The position numbers were made by a program, and so were the translations under genes. The notes below the pieces were generated by a model. The model did not search any database. It saw only the letters and a list, made by a program, of their open reading frames with translations, and was not told where the DNA came from. A stretch of 64,000 nucleotides of DNA from Rugalucina vietnamica (lineage: Eukaryota; Mollusca; Bivalvia; Lucinida; Lucinidae): contig OZ024876.1 in NCBI GenBank assembly GCA_964017185.1, forward strand, positions 16,628,226 to 16,692,225, in the 5' to 3' direction. Below, in pieces: positions 22,496 through 33,537 of the stretch; position 1 is the first letter of the stretch; the number at the start of each line of letters is the position of its first letter.

Positions 22496-23542
22496 TCATT
22501 TTTTTGTAAACACAGAAATGAGCTGTGTCGTATTTTCCTTCATTGCTATACGGAATTGTCGACTCTGCAGTGCGTACATCCATGGATTGAAAAATGAGTT
22601 ATTCATTGGTATCAAGATCATAAGTTGAAAAAGAACTTTTGACAACTGGACCGATGTTTCGTAACTAGCTATGAAGTTGATACCAATAGGTGCACCGACA
22701 GACAGATTTATCCAGAGCAGAATTGCGCCAATAAGATAAATTCCCTGTTTTTGATTATCTCTCCCTTCTCCTCCGTAAACTAGTAAATGTTTGTTCCTGT
22801 TTTGTCTATTGCGGTGGGAGATGTCTCTCACGTTCAGCAGTCTTATTGCTCCAGCTCCAGCGCTGTTGATGTCTGTTTGGTCATGATACTTTTGCCTTCG
22901 TTTTAAGATTTTATGTAAATTGTAGAGCAGTACGCAGTAAAGCACATCAGTACATACCAATAGTAAACCAAACCCAGTACCCATATATACTCCATATTTT
23001 TGCAAATTATCACCAAATAGCTGCGGTATTGAGCATTCCTCTAGTTCGTATTTTTCTGTCCATCCCAGAATAAGTGGAATACAGCTGTATATTGTGCATA
23101 TTACAAGGCTTAGTGTAACCTGAGTCAATGTTGTCTTTGCCGTCCAACCGAATCTGAATCTTCCAGATTTTATCAGGAAAAGTAACCGATAAACGCAGAT
23201 TCCTAAAATATTGCACAAAAATGTCATTTCGTTGATTGTGATAAACAGCCATAGAATGGTGCAAGTATCAGCATTTATTAACGTTGAACGTAGGTAGGAT
23301 AGAAGAAGAATAAGTACTCCAGTAAATAAATCATGGCTAGTTAAACTTACGAGTTGCAGCCAGAATTCTTTCTTCGGGAATCTGGTTCTGTGGGTGAATA
23401 AGCATATGGCGACAATTAAATTTTCAGTTAGTATCAGAAATGCATTGATTCTTTCACACCACAGGAAGATAAGGGGATATTCAACATACTCGCCAGATGA
23501 ATTTGTTTCATTTGCCATTTTGGTTTCACAAAGATGCTCCAT
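22496..23542 (-). CDS. Intronless rhodopsin-like (class A) GPCR
   Basis: One uninterrupted frame of 348 residues with seven hydrophobic segments. An alternative start is Met9, followed by NETNSS with two N-glycosylation sequons. Landmarks: TM1 TENLIVAICLF (N1.50); TM2 LVSLTSHDLF (D2.50); a Cys before TM3 (DTCTILW) and one in loop 2 (EECSIP) for the usual disulfide; TM7 SFFNPWMYAL in place of NPxxY. DRY after TM3 is replaced by VYR, and the TM6 CWxP motif is absent (LLWINLSVGAP). The ligand cannot be guessed. It lies antisense inside a CTC1 intron, with MITE-B copies in inverted orientation on each side. Confidence 0.85.
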   Translation of the reverse strand: MEHLCETKMANETNSSGEYVEYPLIFLWCERINAFLILTENLIVAICLFTHRTRFPKKEFWLQLVSLTSHDLFTGVLILLLSYLRSTLINADTCTILWLFITINEMTFLCNILGICVYRLLFLIKSGRFRFGWTAKTTLTQVTLSLVICTIYSCIPLILGWTEKYELEECSIPQLFGDNLQKYGVYMGTGFGLLLVCTDVLYCVLLYNLHKILKRRQKYHDQTDINSAGAGAIRLLNVRDISHRNRQNRNKHLLVYGGEGRDNQKQGIYLIGAILLWINLSVGAPIGINFIASYETSVQLSKVLFQLMILIPMNNSFFNPWMYALQSRQFRIAMKENTTQLISVFTKK

Positions 23543-23587
23543 TTGCCATTGTTTTCAATATTTTCATTTATTCATCATTCCTCTATC

Positions 23588-23872
23588 ATCAGGAAAACAT
23601 GTCCGTGTAATGTATACCCCCTTGAACCTCACTTTTATATAGCAAAACTGTGGTATGCAGGAGTATACCTATTTTTTCTTATTTTCACTCCAAAACTTTT
23701 GACGTGAAAATTGTGTCAAAAGTTTGACGTATGTTTGACGTAACTGCCTCGGCGAGGCAGTTCTAACGTGTACCCACAATCCATGTTTTGAGCAAAAATA
23801 AGAAAAATATCAAAGAAATTCTATTACAACTTCAGAAAAATCTGTATATTACATGCGCATGTTTTCATAATG
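23588..23872 (+). repeat. MITE-B copy, 5' of GPCR
   Basis: Inverted relative to the copy at 21828. Part of one arm is replaced by a TTTGACGT repeat. Confidence 0.8.
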
Positions 23873-24144
23873 TCCTGTGTTAATTATAAAGCATGTATTC
23901 TGAGTCTTATGATTCAATACGACAAACTATTGAGTTCATGTTAAATGTCCATTTATAACAAATCTTGGGCACATGTTTGATTAATAACTTATCACCACAC
24001 ATTTGTAACAGTATAGTATAATCATTATTTCATATACATTTTGTTAAAAATATTTTTGGTTAGAATACTACATAACTTTTAAGAAGTCTATTGGCCCCAG
24101 TTGTTTATATCTGATATAGCGTTTGCTAAAACATGTATATATAT

Positions 24145-24500
24145 GAGCTGCATCATGAGAAAACTAAAAATGTGGCTTCTGAACAGGTCCGACACAAACC
24201 AAGTTGTACAAGCACAAAAGATGGCTAGAGGCTGAACATTTTAGATTTAGAAAGAAGAGGAATCTATATGTATAGCGAAAACAAAGGGCACTGATCAGCT
24301 TCGCAGTTACTGAGAAGCTGATCTGCGCCTTTGTTTTTACCTACACAAAATGTTGGTTTTCTCATGACAAGGCTCATTTATATAAGAGCCGCATGGTAAC
24401 AGAGTCAGTCAAGCTTCAGACCTGCAGGTCCGCCACAAATAAGGCCATGTAGTCACAAAGATTGGCTAGAGGCCTGCAATGTCATGCAGTCTTGGGGAGA
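24145..24500 (-). repeat. MITE-A copy plus adjacent truncated copy
   Basis: 24145-24375 is full length (flanks ATAT and ATTT); 24386-24500 is a decayed second copy. Confidence 0.7.
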
Positions 24501-24621
24501 GAGAGAAAAAAAGACTGATCAGCTACAAAGTTACTGCTTGGCTGAGCTTCGCCTCTATCGCTTTTATTCATGAAAAACACAACAAATCAGGTTGTCTTAT
24601 GACCATTCCATTGTGGCAAGT

Positions 24622-24842
24622 GAGCCTGTGCATGAGAAAACCAACAATTTGGGTTCCGACCAGGTCTGACACAAACTGGCCTGTAGTCAGTCACAGAATA
24701 AAGACATAAGATAAGTAGAGGATGAATTGTACTATCCGTGTAGCGAAAACAAAGGCTCTGATCAGCTTCGCAGTTACTGCGAAGCTTATCTGTGTCTTTG
24801 TTTTTGCATAGGCAAAAATCCGGTTTGCTCATGGCGTGGCTC
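24622..24842 (-). repeat. MITE-A copy, TSD AAGT
   Basis: AAGT immediately outside both ends. Confidence 0.85.
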
Positions 24843-24849
24843 AAGTACA

Positions 24850-25620
24850 TGTTGTCATACAACTAAGAAGAAACTTGATATCTGTGATACAAACTGAGAA
24901 AATAATTAGTATTCCATAAAGACATGTAAATGTAGATCCAGACCTTCAGCTGTTGTTTACAGTCTCCATGTATACACAGTAGCGTTGAGAATGTGTCATA
25001 CAGCTGCAGTTCCATGCGTGTACTTAGTGTGAAAAAAATGTTTCACTTTGCACATCACCATTTCAAACACAAAACTCACTGTGAAAAACGAAATCCTGCT
25101 CACCTGCACTTCACATACTGGTTGAAAAGCTATTACACTTAAATTCTGATGCCAAATGATGTTTCATAAAAAAAGTCTCTGATTTCCTGCCTAAATTCAA
25201 AATTTCTGTGAGATTTACTTATTCAGCTTACGCATTTGCTCTCATGTTTAGGGCTCTGGGCTCAGCCAATCAGAAAGCAGCTCTAGTGAGACATGCCAAA
25301 GTGCACTCTGTAACGTCGCCGTGACGTCATGGTCAAGTTTGTAGGCACTCACCACATTGATCAAATCCAACCATCAAGGTCCGCAATGGAACGTTGTGGA
25401 GTGAGGTTTCGCAACTAATGTAAATGAGGCTTTTTGCTTGAAAAACAGCGGCTTTTTGCTTGAAAAACAGCAAAATGTCGATTTTTACTCTCCTGTACCG
25501 AAGGTTCATAACAAGGTGAGCTCATAGAGCAAAACAAAAAGTAAAGCAAAGCATATTTACTAAAATATCAGGAAAATGCAATGCCTTTGGCTGTGCAATA
25601 ATTATACTGCAATAGGACAA
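24850..25620. other. Intronic, little recognised
   Basis: Contains a short tandem (CTTTTTGCTTGAAAAACAGC twice, about 25432-25470) and a fragment resembling a HINE-1 5' end (AAGGTGAGCTCATA at 25514). Confidence 0.4.
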
Positions 25621-25639
25621 ATGTGTACATTACAAAAAC

Positions 25640-26092
25640 TCGCCCGTGCAATAATTACAGTAACTGCACAGCAGACCAGCGCTTTTGTTTTCGCTACATG
25701 GCTAGTACAAGTGCTCCACCACTTGTATACAAAATTTCTAGCCTCCGTCTGTCACAATACAGGCCTGTTTGTGTCAAATTGGTCGGTAACTCCAAAGAGC
25801 GATTTTCTCCCGACGCCGAATGTGACCTTGGTTTTATTATGAGCCTTCACATGAGAAAGCCAACAATCTTAGTTTCCGACGAGGTCCGACACAAATCAGT
25901 CACAGAAAATAGCTAAAGGCTTGAAATTCCAGATTTAAGAAGAAGAGTGATTATCTATCCATGTAGCGAAAACAAAGGCACTGATCAGCTGTGCTGTTAC
26001 TGCATAACTGATTTGCGTCTTTGTTTTTGCCTATGCATATTGATGCCGCGTGTTATGTATTGGCAAAAGTCTGGTTTCCCATGACGCGGCTC
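25640..26092. repeat. Two adjacent MITE-A copies, opposite orientation
   Basis: 25640-25825 is a right-hand fragment (+); 25841-26092 is full length (-), palindrome subtype with GTGCTGTTACTGCATAAC partly decayed. Confidence 0.72.
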
Positions 26093-26439
26093 TAATTTAG
26101 GAATTGTGAGGACTAGTAGTCTATTGCCACACCTTGGTTGCTGTCACAATCTATATATAATGTTACATATGATTAATTTTGTAGTGTCAATACAAATATT
26201 TTGTATAATTAATTAGTAAGTCATGCTTATATACTTTTTCTGAGAATCTGATTAATCAAGAGACGAGATTGTGACAGAATCGAGGAGAATTTTACACTTT
26301 ATTTTGTTTCTTGTCAGTCATTTTGTAGCCTCGGTTGTTATTTGCGTCAAACCGAGGGCGCAGTCACAAGGCTTGCCTTGTTTGACAACACCTTGCTACT
26401 TTTAATTTGCACTGACGGGGAAAACCAACTATTACTGGT

Positions 26440-26672
26440 TAACCAATCATGTTTGAGCCTGCCCAGGAAAAGTGGTTTAGTCAAACCTTCCACACATATA
26501 AGCCTTATTGGCTTTGTTGAGTGGTTATATTTACGAAGCACATTTTGAGTGTCATGACATCCTAATGTTTGATAAAAGTCCCATAAAATGGAGGCAACGT
26601 CCCGACATGACCATTGCTGTTGACTGGGCCGTAAGGCATTAATTTAAACAAACAAACAAACAAACAAACAAT
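26440..26672 (+). repeat. SINE body with CAAA tail
   Basis: Shares GTCCCGACATGACCATTGCT and GTTGACTGGGCCGTAAG with the SINE class at 18236; tail AAACAAACAAACAAAC. Confidence 0.68.
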
Positions 26673-26744
26673 CTGCATAGGCGAAAACAAAGACGCAGAT
26701 CAGCTTCGCAGTTTCAAAAATGATGGAAAAAAAATTGATGACTT

Positions 26745-26937
26745 TAATATTAATATTTTTGCTCAAAGCATTGATTGTGGGTAAACATTAGAACCACGTC
26801 AATAAGACGGTTCTAACGAGTACCCACAATCTCTGTTTTGGATCAAAAATAAGAAAAATGGTATACCCCTGTATACCTCAGTTTTACTAAACAAAAGTGG
26901 GGTATAAGAGGGTGTACATTACACGGACATGTTATAC
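26745..26937 (-). repeat. MITE-B copy, partial
   Basis: Palindrome and right end; followed by the mariner-like MITE. Confidence 0.72.
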
Positions 26938-27145
26938 AGTATGTAAAGGGTGTTAAGAAAGTTTGTTCCACAGTTAACCACATTTTATTGGCAAAAGCTA
27001 ATTAAATAGTGCATTTTCCATGAATTTGTTGTTTTCTCAGATACAATACAGCAGTTGAAATGCTGTCTAACTTTGAGTTGCTTCAGTCAGATGAATATTT
27101 TCTAAGGATACTATATTTTACATAAGGTTCATATCACAAATATAT

Positions 27146-27378
27146 GAGCCGCCCCATGGGAAAACCAACAATCTGCATAGGCGAAAACAAAGACGCAGAT
27201 CAGTTTCGCGGTACCGCGAAGCTGATCAGCGCCTTTGTTTTCGCTACTTGGATAGTACAATTCCTCTTCTGCTTAAATCCAAAAGTTCAAGCTTCTAGCT
27301 CTTTTGTGTGACTGCACAGGCCGGTTTGTGTCAGACCTGTTCGAAAACCACATTGTTGGTTTTCCCACGAGGCGGCTC
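27146..27378 (+). repeat. MITE-A copy, TSD ATAT
   Basis: ATAT outside both ends; inserted in the mariner-like MITE. Confidence 0.88.
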
Positions 27379-27483
27379 ATATAATAGTTTTAAAATAAAT
27401 GGCGTATAAGTAGTGAGTTTAGGCTTTATTCATTACATTGTAGAGGATTTTCACGCATTGGTCCTGGCATGGCAAAGATATTT

Positions 27484-28700
27484 TTAGCTCGCCTGCACGA
27501 AGTGCATAGAGCTATTGTAGTCACCTTGGTCATGCGCGTTTACGTTTACGTTTACGTTTACGTGTGCGTCCGCGTCACACTTTCGGTTAAAGTTTTTTAA
27601 AAGTCTATATCTCTTGACCGTGTTGATGGATCAAGTTGATACTTTGCATGTTGCTAGATATTGGTCTGAAGTTTTACGCAGTACCATCATGACCCACCCT
27701 GGGTGACATTGAGGTCAAGGTCACAGACTTAGAAATTTTGTGTTTAAGTTTTTGGTTAAAGTTTTTTAAAAGTCTATATCTCTTGACCATGTTGATGAAT
27801 CAAGTTGATACTTTGCATGTTGCTAGATATTGGTCTGAAGTTTTACCCAGTACCATCATGACCCACCCTGGGTGACCTTGAGGTCAAGGTCACAGACTTA
27901 GAAATTTTGTGTTTAAGTTTTTGGTTAAAGTTTTTTAAAAGTCTTTATCTCTTGACCATGTTGATGGATCAAGTTGATACTTTGCATGTTGCTAGATATT
28001 GGTCTGAAGTTTTACGCAGTACCATCATGGCCCACCCTGGGTGACCCTGAGGTCAAGGTCACAGACTTAGAAATTTTGTGTTTAAGTTTTTGGTTAATGT
28101 TTTTGTTAGTCTATATCTCTTGACCATATTGATGGATTGAGTTAATACTTTGCATGTTGCTTAGCAGCTAGATATTGGTCTGAAGTTTTACGCAGTACCA
28201 TCATGACCCACCCTGGGTGACCTTGAGGTCAAGGTCACGGACTTAGAAATTTTGTGTTTAAGTTTTTGGTTAAAGTTTTTGTAAGTCTATATCTCTTGAC
28301 CTTAATAGCTCGCCTACACGAAGTGCACAGAGCTATTGTTGTAAGTCTAGGTATATGTATCTTTTGAATATGTATATGGATCAAGTTGATACTTTGCATG
28401 TTGATAGATATTGGTTCCACCATGACCCACCTGAGTGACATATAGGTCAAGGTCACGGACTTAGAAATGTTGTGTTAAAGTTTTTGGTAAAAGTTTTTAT
28501 TTGTCTATCTCTTGAATATGTAGATGGATAAAGTTGATATTTTGCATCTTGGTAGATACATGTATTGGTCTGAAGTTTTATGCTGTACCATCACTGCCCC
28601 CTGAGAGGCCTTGAGGTCAAGGTCATGGGTCATAGATTTTAATAGATTTAGTGACAAAGCACAAGTCAGGCGAGCTACGCTGTCCTGCGACAGCTCTTAT
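27484..28700 (+). mobile_element. HINE-2 copy 1
   Basis: 5' TTAGCTCGCCTGCACGAAGT; 3' CAGGCGAGCT at 28667-28676, hairpin GCTGTCCTGCGACAGC, then TCTTATT. The core has about five units of ~180 bp with TGACCCACCCTGGGTGACCT and CTTTGCATGTTGCTAGATAT. A second 5' start (TAGCTCGCCTACACGAAGTG) lies inside at about 28306, so two elements may be joined. Near 27540 is a CGTTTA microsatellite. Confidence 0.82.
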
Positions 28701-29086
28701 TTAGTATACGTCCATTTTTGTGTAAAAGTTCAAGGGTTAGAAAATGGGTGCCAGTGTTTGATGGCTATTTTGTTCATGATCAGGTATCTGATTGAAAACG
28801 GCTTTGCTTTTATCTTTTCATATAAATCCAAATTAAAGTCTGGTTATGCCATTTTTTAATTTTGAAGCATTACAATAGAGCTACCAGGAAAGCAAATTTT
28901 GTTCGGAATGAACTTTCTTAACACCCTTTAGTAGCAATTACTAAAAACATGTTAGGCGTTTTCAAGAGACAGCTATAGGTCTCGCAATTTCTAGTGACAC
29001 TATCTTCATCAAAAAAGTTTGTAAACAGAGAATTTTGTTGTTTGTAGGTGCAATAAAGAATCAAATTATAATATTGAATACATAAG

Positions 29087-29190
29087 TGTGTGGGCTGGAT
29101 AGTCGAGTGGTCACACACTCTGACTCAATTAAGTTTAATCTTTTCATATTGGACGAGGTTCAAATCTCAGTGCCATGCACATTTTTCTTC
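29087..29190 (+). repeat. tRNA-like fragment
   Basis: GGGCTGGATAGTCGAGTGGT and GAGGTTCAAATCTC have the spacing of A and B boxes. Confidence 0.45.
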
Positions 29191-29884
29191 TTTTTTTTTA
29201 TCAAAGTTATGTTTGTACCTATTTATATTTTTTACTTCTTTTATTCTTTTTAATTTAGTAATAACTTCAGGACAGACATGTATAATGAAAAGGAAAGTTA
29301 TTGAAACAGTGTTACCATGAAATGAAACAAAATGTAAAGTGAAATTATAACCATGAATGAATTATGTAGCATGTGGCACAAAAAAAGAGAGAGAAAAAAA
29401 AGAAATAAAAAAGAAGAAAATATGCTTTGCTGAAACTGGTTCCAAGCTTGTTTGGGAGAAAAGAAGATATCTCATTGGCAAACCAGGGACCTTCAGGTAT
29501 AGGTCATCAGCGTAACCACTTAACTGGTGGAGTTGGAACTCTGCTTGCAGAGGAATGATGGGAGAATGTTTTTGAGGTTGACTGAGTCTCAGACACTGGA
29601 CCATTCTCGTTCAAATGACCATTGGCAAGACAGTGTTTGTCTTTGTGGGTGTGTATGCACCACAAGCTAACCTCAGTGACATTGAGAAGCCCTGTTTCTA
29701 CCAGTAGCTGCAGGGGTGGATCCAGGATTTCTGGAATCCATCAAGAGGGGGTTAGATTTCAATATTTACCAGAGTTTTCATAAATTTCCCCATGAAATTG
29801 AAATACTTTGGTCCAAGAGGGGGGTTCTAGCGAACTACCCGAACCCCCTCTAAAAAGAACATCTGGGCTTAGAATTGTAATAAA

Positions 29885-30095
29885 GATTAGGAAGACCTTA
29901 GTTAAGGTGACAAATTTTGACTCGATATTTTACTGTTGAAATAAGTAACTGTTTTTACAAATATTTACAGACGTGTATTAAAATAAAATGTAATTTACAT
30001 AATAAAGCAGATAAATTTGAGTTCAGTATGCTTTAAATGTATCTTGTTGGCTGCTTTAATTTGTCACCTTAAGGTCTTCCTTAACTTAAAGGGAG
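29885..30095. repeat. Small MITE inside the LINE
   Basis: Inverted ends GGAAGACCTTAGTTAAGGTG and the complement of GGAAGACCTTAAGGTGACAA, about 200 bp apart, AT-rich centre. Confidence 0.6.
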
Positions 30096-30317
30096 GATTG
30101 TAATTCTGGGTCCTGGTCACTTACCAGTCTGGAGTAGCTGCTACCCAGATAGACTTCATCCTGTACCGCCATAGCTTCAGGAATCAGGTATGCAATTTAA
30201 GTCATCATTGGAGAGGTGTGTGCATCACAACAAAGGCTGTTGATTGGAGACTTCAAAGTTTCTATCCCTCCTCAACCCAAGCACAAGTTTGTGCCTCACA
30301 TCAAAGTGTGGAAGCTA

Positions 30318-30414
30318 CCCAGCAAGCACATGACGTCAGATCAACGTCGATGCGACGTCATGACGTCGCATCGACGTTGATATGACGTCATAATGACGTC
30401 ATGTGCCCGCTGGG
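30318..30414. repeat. Palindromic MITE carrying TGACGTCA sites
   Basis: A 97-bp near-palindrome with tips CCCAGCAAGCACATGACGTC and GACGTCATGTGCCCGCTGGG. It contains three full TGACGTCA octamers and further GACGTC cores. It splits the LINE linker frame (VWKL before, DKRPREVQ after). Confidence 0.8.
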
Positions 30415-30602
30415 ATAAAAGACCCAGAGAAGTGCAAGCAGAGCTCTCTGAAGTGTTCAAAGCCAAAACACAAGAAAGTCAGCTGTCACAGACAAGTACA
30501 GTAAATGAGCATTGGACTTTTCTGAGGACAACCTCCTGCAGGCTACAAAAGAAGTATGTGGTGTTTCCTGGAATCACAATGGACTATAAAACGGATATAA
30601 AT

Positions 30603-30849
30603 GAGTCACCTCGTGGGAAAACCAACAATGTGGTTTCCGACCAGGTCCAACACAAACCGGCCTGTACAAGCACAGAAAAGAGCTAGAAAGTTGAACTTTT
30701 GGATTTAAGTAGAGGAGGAATTGTACTATCCGAGAAGTGAAAACAAAGGCGCTGATCAGCTTCGCGGAAAAGCTTCGCGGTTACCGCGAAGCTGATCTGC
30801 GCCTTTGTTTTCGCCTATGCAGATTGTTGATTTTCCCATGAGGCGGCTC
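30603..30849 (-). repeat. MITE-A copy, TSD AAAT
   Basis: AAAT outside both ends. Part of the palindrome (AGCTTCGCGG) is tandemly repeated. Confidence 0.86.
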
Positions 30850-30854
30850 AAATG

Positions 30855-31250
30855 ATGATGATATCTGCACAAGGATCCCGATTACAACATGCTTTCCAAT
30901 AGTACAATGCTTGACCAATTACTCACCTGTTGGGGTTCTTTTAAAAGATTAAGCTCAAAATAGATTATTGTTTTTGATAAATCATTTTTGGTAAACAAAA
31001 ACTATCAGTATGCCAGAATACATGAATGGTCGTGCCTTTCTGTATTTCTATTAGGATGGGACTGAGGGGATGTCTGTCTTAGCTATCTGTGCATTTGCTC
31101 ACATCCTTTCTGCATACATGTATTATGCTTGCCCAACATATTAACACATCCAACCATCAATATCTTTGAGACTCGAAGGCCAACCATAATTATACTTAAG
31201 AAAACTTCCAAAGCTACTGGTGGAATTGTTGCTATATCTCAGAGCAATAA
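30855..31250. other. Intronic, nothing recognised
   Basis: Between a MITE-A and the duplicated exon-h acceptors; no repeat ends seen. Confidence 0.4.
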
Positions 31251-31254
31251 TTAT

Positions 31255-31560
31255 TGAGGTACTGTACAGTGAGTCAGTATGCAAGAAGATGCTTTTGTGT
31301 TACTTCAATTCATCCACATTTTTTTAGTGTGATGTTAAAGACTTGCCGAGGTACTGTAATGAGTCAGTATGCAAGATGTTTTGTGTTACATGTAGTTCAA
31401 TTCATCCACATTATTTTCAGTGTGAAGTTAGAGCATTGCCAAGGTACTGTACTGTGAGTTAGTATGTAAGAAGTTTAATGTCATTTCAATTCATCCACAT
31501 CTTTTTCAGTGTGAAGTTGAGGCCTTGCCGAGGTACTGTACTGTGAGCCAGCTGAGATAT
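31255..31560 (+). repeat. Tandem duplication of CTC1 exon h acceptor
   Basis: Acceptor plus TGTGATGTT/TGTGAAGTT starts at 31328, 31421 and 31510, spaced 93 and 89 nt, with a partial fourth unit at 31256. Confidence 0.85.
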
Positions 31561-31641
31561 GACATAGAGGCCAACAGCACCAGCTGTGTGACAGGGGGAG
31601 ACTACTGGCAGTTTGAGAAGAAAGAATATCTTAATGATCAG
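31510..31641 (+). CDS. CTC1: CTC1 exon h
   Basis: Forty-four codons, phase 0 at both ends, from CTTTTTCAG to CAG|GTATGC. It begins CEVEALPRYCTVSQL and continues with an acidic stretch ending EYLNDQ. Its first ~45 nt and acceptor are repeated upstream in at least two degenerate tandem copies (see findings). Confidence 0.78.
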
Positions 31642-31879
31642 GTATGCTACATGTAACATGAGATACATCTTCAGCTTGTACAGCCTGCACAAAACCAGTT
31701 AAATTGTCTGAGTCTTTTTTCCTATATAGTCTATATGTTTCAATGTTTCACTGAAAGTAATGGATGCCCTAGGATTTCTGTGGGGGTTTATGCAATATAT
31801 GTCAACTTGGCCTTTCAAACTAGGCAACCAAGCTGTACAGCCACAAAGAAAGCTACTTGTTATCTTATTTTGTTACTAT

Positions 31880-32083
31880 CCCTAATCATTTGATCATCTC
31901 ACCAGTGTGTTCATTGTGGCTTTGAGCCCAGCACAGGACATAAGGGTACTACTGTTTTTTCCCCACCCACTGGTTGAAACTTGGCATGTAGCATCAGGGA
32001 CTCAAGGTCTTGGGTAAACTTAACCTATTTTACACCAACATTTTCTGATCTTATGTCAGATGAGCATTTCAGGACCACCTCTT
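31880..32083 (+). mobile_element. Degenerate HINE-1 tail next to a CTC1 acceptor
   Basis: Contains GTTGAAACTTGGCATGTAGC and ends TCAGATGAGCATTTCAGGAC, CACCTCTTGTTTA, about 25 nt before exon i. Confidence 0.6.
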
Positions 32084-32108
32084 GTTTATAGTTTCATTAC
32101 TATTTCAG

Positions 32109-33239
32109 ATTCTGATAGGCATCTTGGAGATCAGCTCAGAAACTGCTAGACCTAGGTTGTATGATAAAAGTGGTTGCCTAGATACTGTTATTGCTGGCTG
32201 TCATGGTGATAGCCTAGCTCATCTTGGTTGTCATGACAACTGTTGCTGTGATACAGGACAACTCGGCAATCATTTCTCATGTCCATATCTGCATAATTGC
32301 TGTGTAGGAAAGATAGTTGCTATAAATAGATATACTGTTGCCATGGAAACATTTGTAACTCGGGGAGACCAGCAGCAAGGATCAGATGGATTGAAATATC
32401 ATAGAGTTTTATATGTTGAATTTTCTTTCACAGATGCTATTTTATTGTGTGATACTTTGAAAAAGAATAAAAACATTTTCCAAGAATCAAACAAACAAAG
32501 GTGTAAAACTGCCAAAAATCCAGCCTCATTTGATAAGATTGTGAACTTTACAGATGAAACTCCTGAAGTTGAAATATCAGAGGTTGAGGACAAACGGAAG
32601 ATTGATATTGAAAATAGGTGTCTGATTGAAAATGTGAATGTAGAAGACGATCTTGTATTATCTAAAGTGGTTAATGCTACCAAAAATAAAGACAAAGATT
32701 TAAATGAGGCAATTGATACAAATACATGTACAGATGTTGTAATGAAGAAATCTATACTCCACAGACATGTAAGTGCAGCAGGTGGAGGCTATTTCTGTAG
32801 AAAAATGAATTGTTCAGAAGTGATTGGAAAAGATAAGTATGCTCCAGTTATAAATGTTAAACCTCTAGTTAAGAAGAGAAAATCTCCAGAAAGCCACGAT
32901 AAAGCGAGGAGTAAAGTACTGTGTCTCAGTAAAGATAGGTCACAGGAAAACCCTGACCTGGAGAGGAGATGCATGGAACACAGTGGTATTACAAAATATG
33001 ACAATGCAATAAGCGATACTAGAAAGATTGTCACAGAAACAAATCCAGAGTCAGAGCAGTCTCTGGAAGGTCATACAAGACTTAAATCTCAGTTTGATTC
33101 GGAGTGTAGCGACAACTGCTGTATTGTGAAAGTGACTAGTAGAGAATCAGCTGTAATTGATACTTGTACAAAGGACAGTATGTCGGTGATGTTTAATGTT
33201 CAGGCACAGATCTGGACAAAGGGAAAATTTGAGCCAGAG
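32109..33239 (+). CDS. CTC1: CTC1 large exon i with charged insertion
   Basis: A 377-codon exon from ACTATTTCAG to GAG|GTTAGT, phase 0. It starts as an OB fold: ILIGILEISSETARPRLYDK, then SGCLDTVIAG. Next comes an unusual Cys/His-rich stretch (CHGDSLAHLGCHDNCCCD, then CPYLHNCCVG). After YVEFSFTDAILLCDTL there are over 200 charged, Ser/Lys/Glu-rich residues that look disordered, before MSVMFNVQAQIWTKGKFEP resumes ordered sequence. A compact OB fold does not need so long a loop, so this is probably a lineage-specific insertion, perhaps a phosphorylated linker (inference). Confidence 0.85.
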
Positions 33240-33251
33240 GTTAGTTTATTT

Positions 33252-33537
33252 CATCATTACAAAAACACGCCCATGTGATATATACAGATTTTTTTCAAAG
33301 TTGTAAAAATTGAAAATTTTCAGAAGAAAAATTTTGATATTTTTCTTATTTTTGGTCAAAACATAGATTTTGAGTACACTATAACGTAGAACCGCCTCGC
33401 CGAGGCTGTTCTAACGAGTACCCACAATCTATGTTTTGGATCAAAAAGAAGAAAAAATATAGGTATGCCCCAGTTTTACTTTATCAAAGTGGGGTATAAA
33501 GGGGTATACATTTCACGGACATGTTTTCCTGATGTTC
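33252..33537 (-). repeat. MITE-B copy after CTC1 exon i
   Basis: Starts 13 nt after the exon; complete. Confidence 0.82.

Larger units (their letters stand above)
26944..28930. mobile_element. Mariner-like MITE hosting a MITE-A and a HINE-2
   Basis: Inverted ends AAGGGTGTTAAGAAAGTTTG and the complement of AAGGGTGTTAAGAAAGTTCA, with TA outside each. Without its two passengers it is about 540 bp. It lies at the end of a MITE-B. Confidence 0.65.
29565..30590 (+). pseudogene. Decayed LINE fragment (endonuclease to linker)
   Basis: Translated blocks match non-LTR retrotransposon endonucleases: VFVFVGVYAPQANLSDIEK (29627 on), ATQIDFILYRHSFRN (about 30145-30187), then a linker helix with REVQAELSEVFKAK and VNEHWTFLRTT. 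No reverse transcriptase follows. Two small MITEs interrupt it, at about 29885-30095 and 30318-30414. Confidence 0.7.

Noticed and set aside
30145-30197. Exon-like end CAGGAATCAG|GTATGC
   Set aside because: The frame (ATQIDFILYRHSF) is LINE endonuclease, not CTC1.
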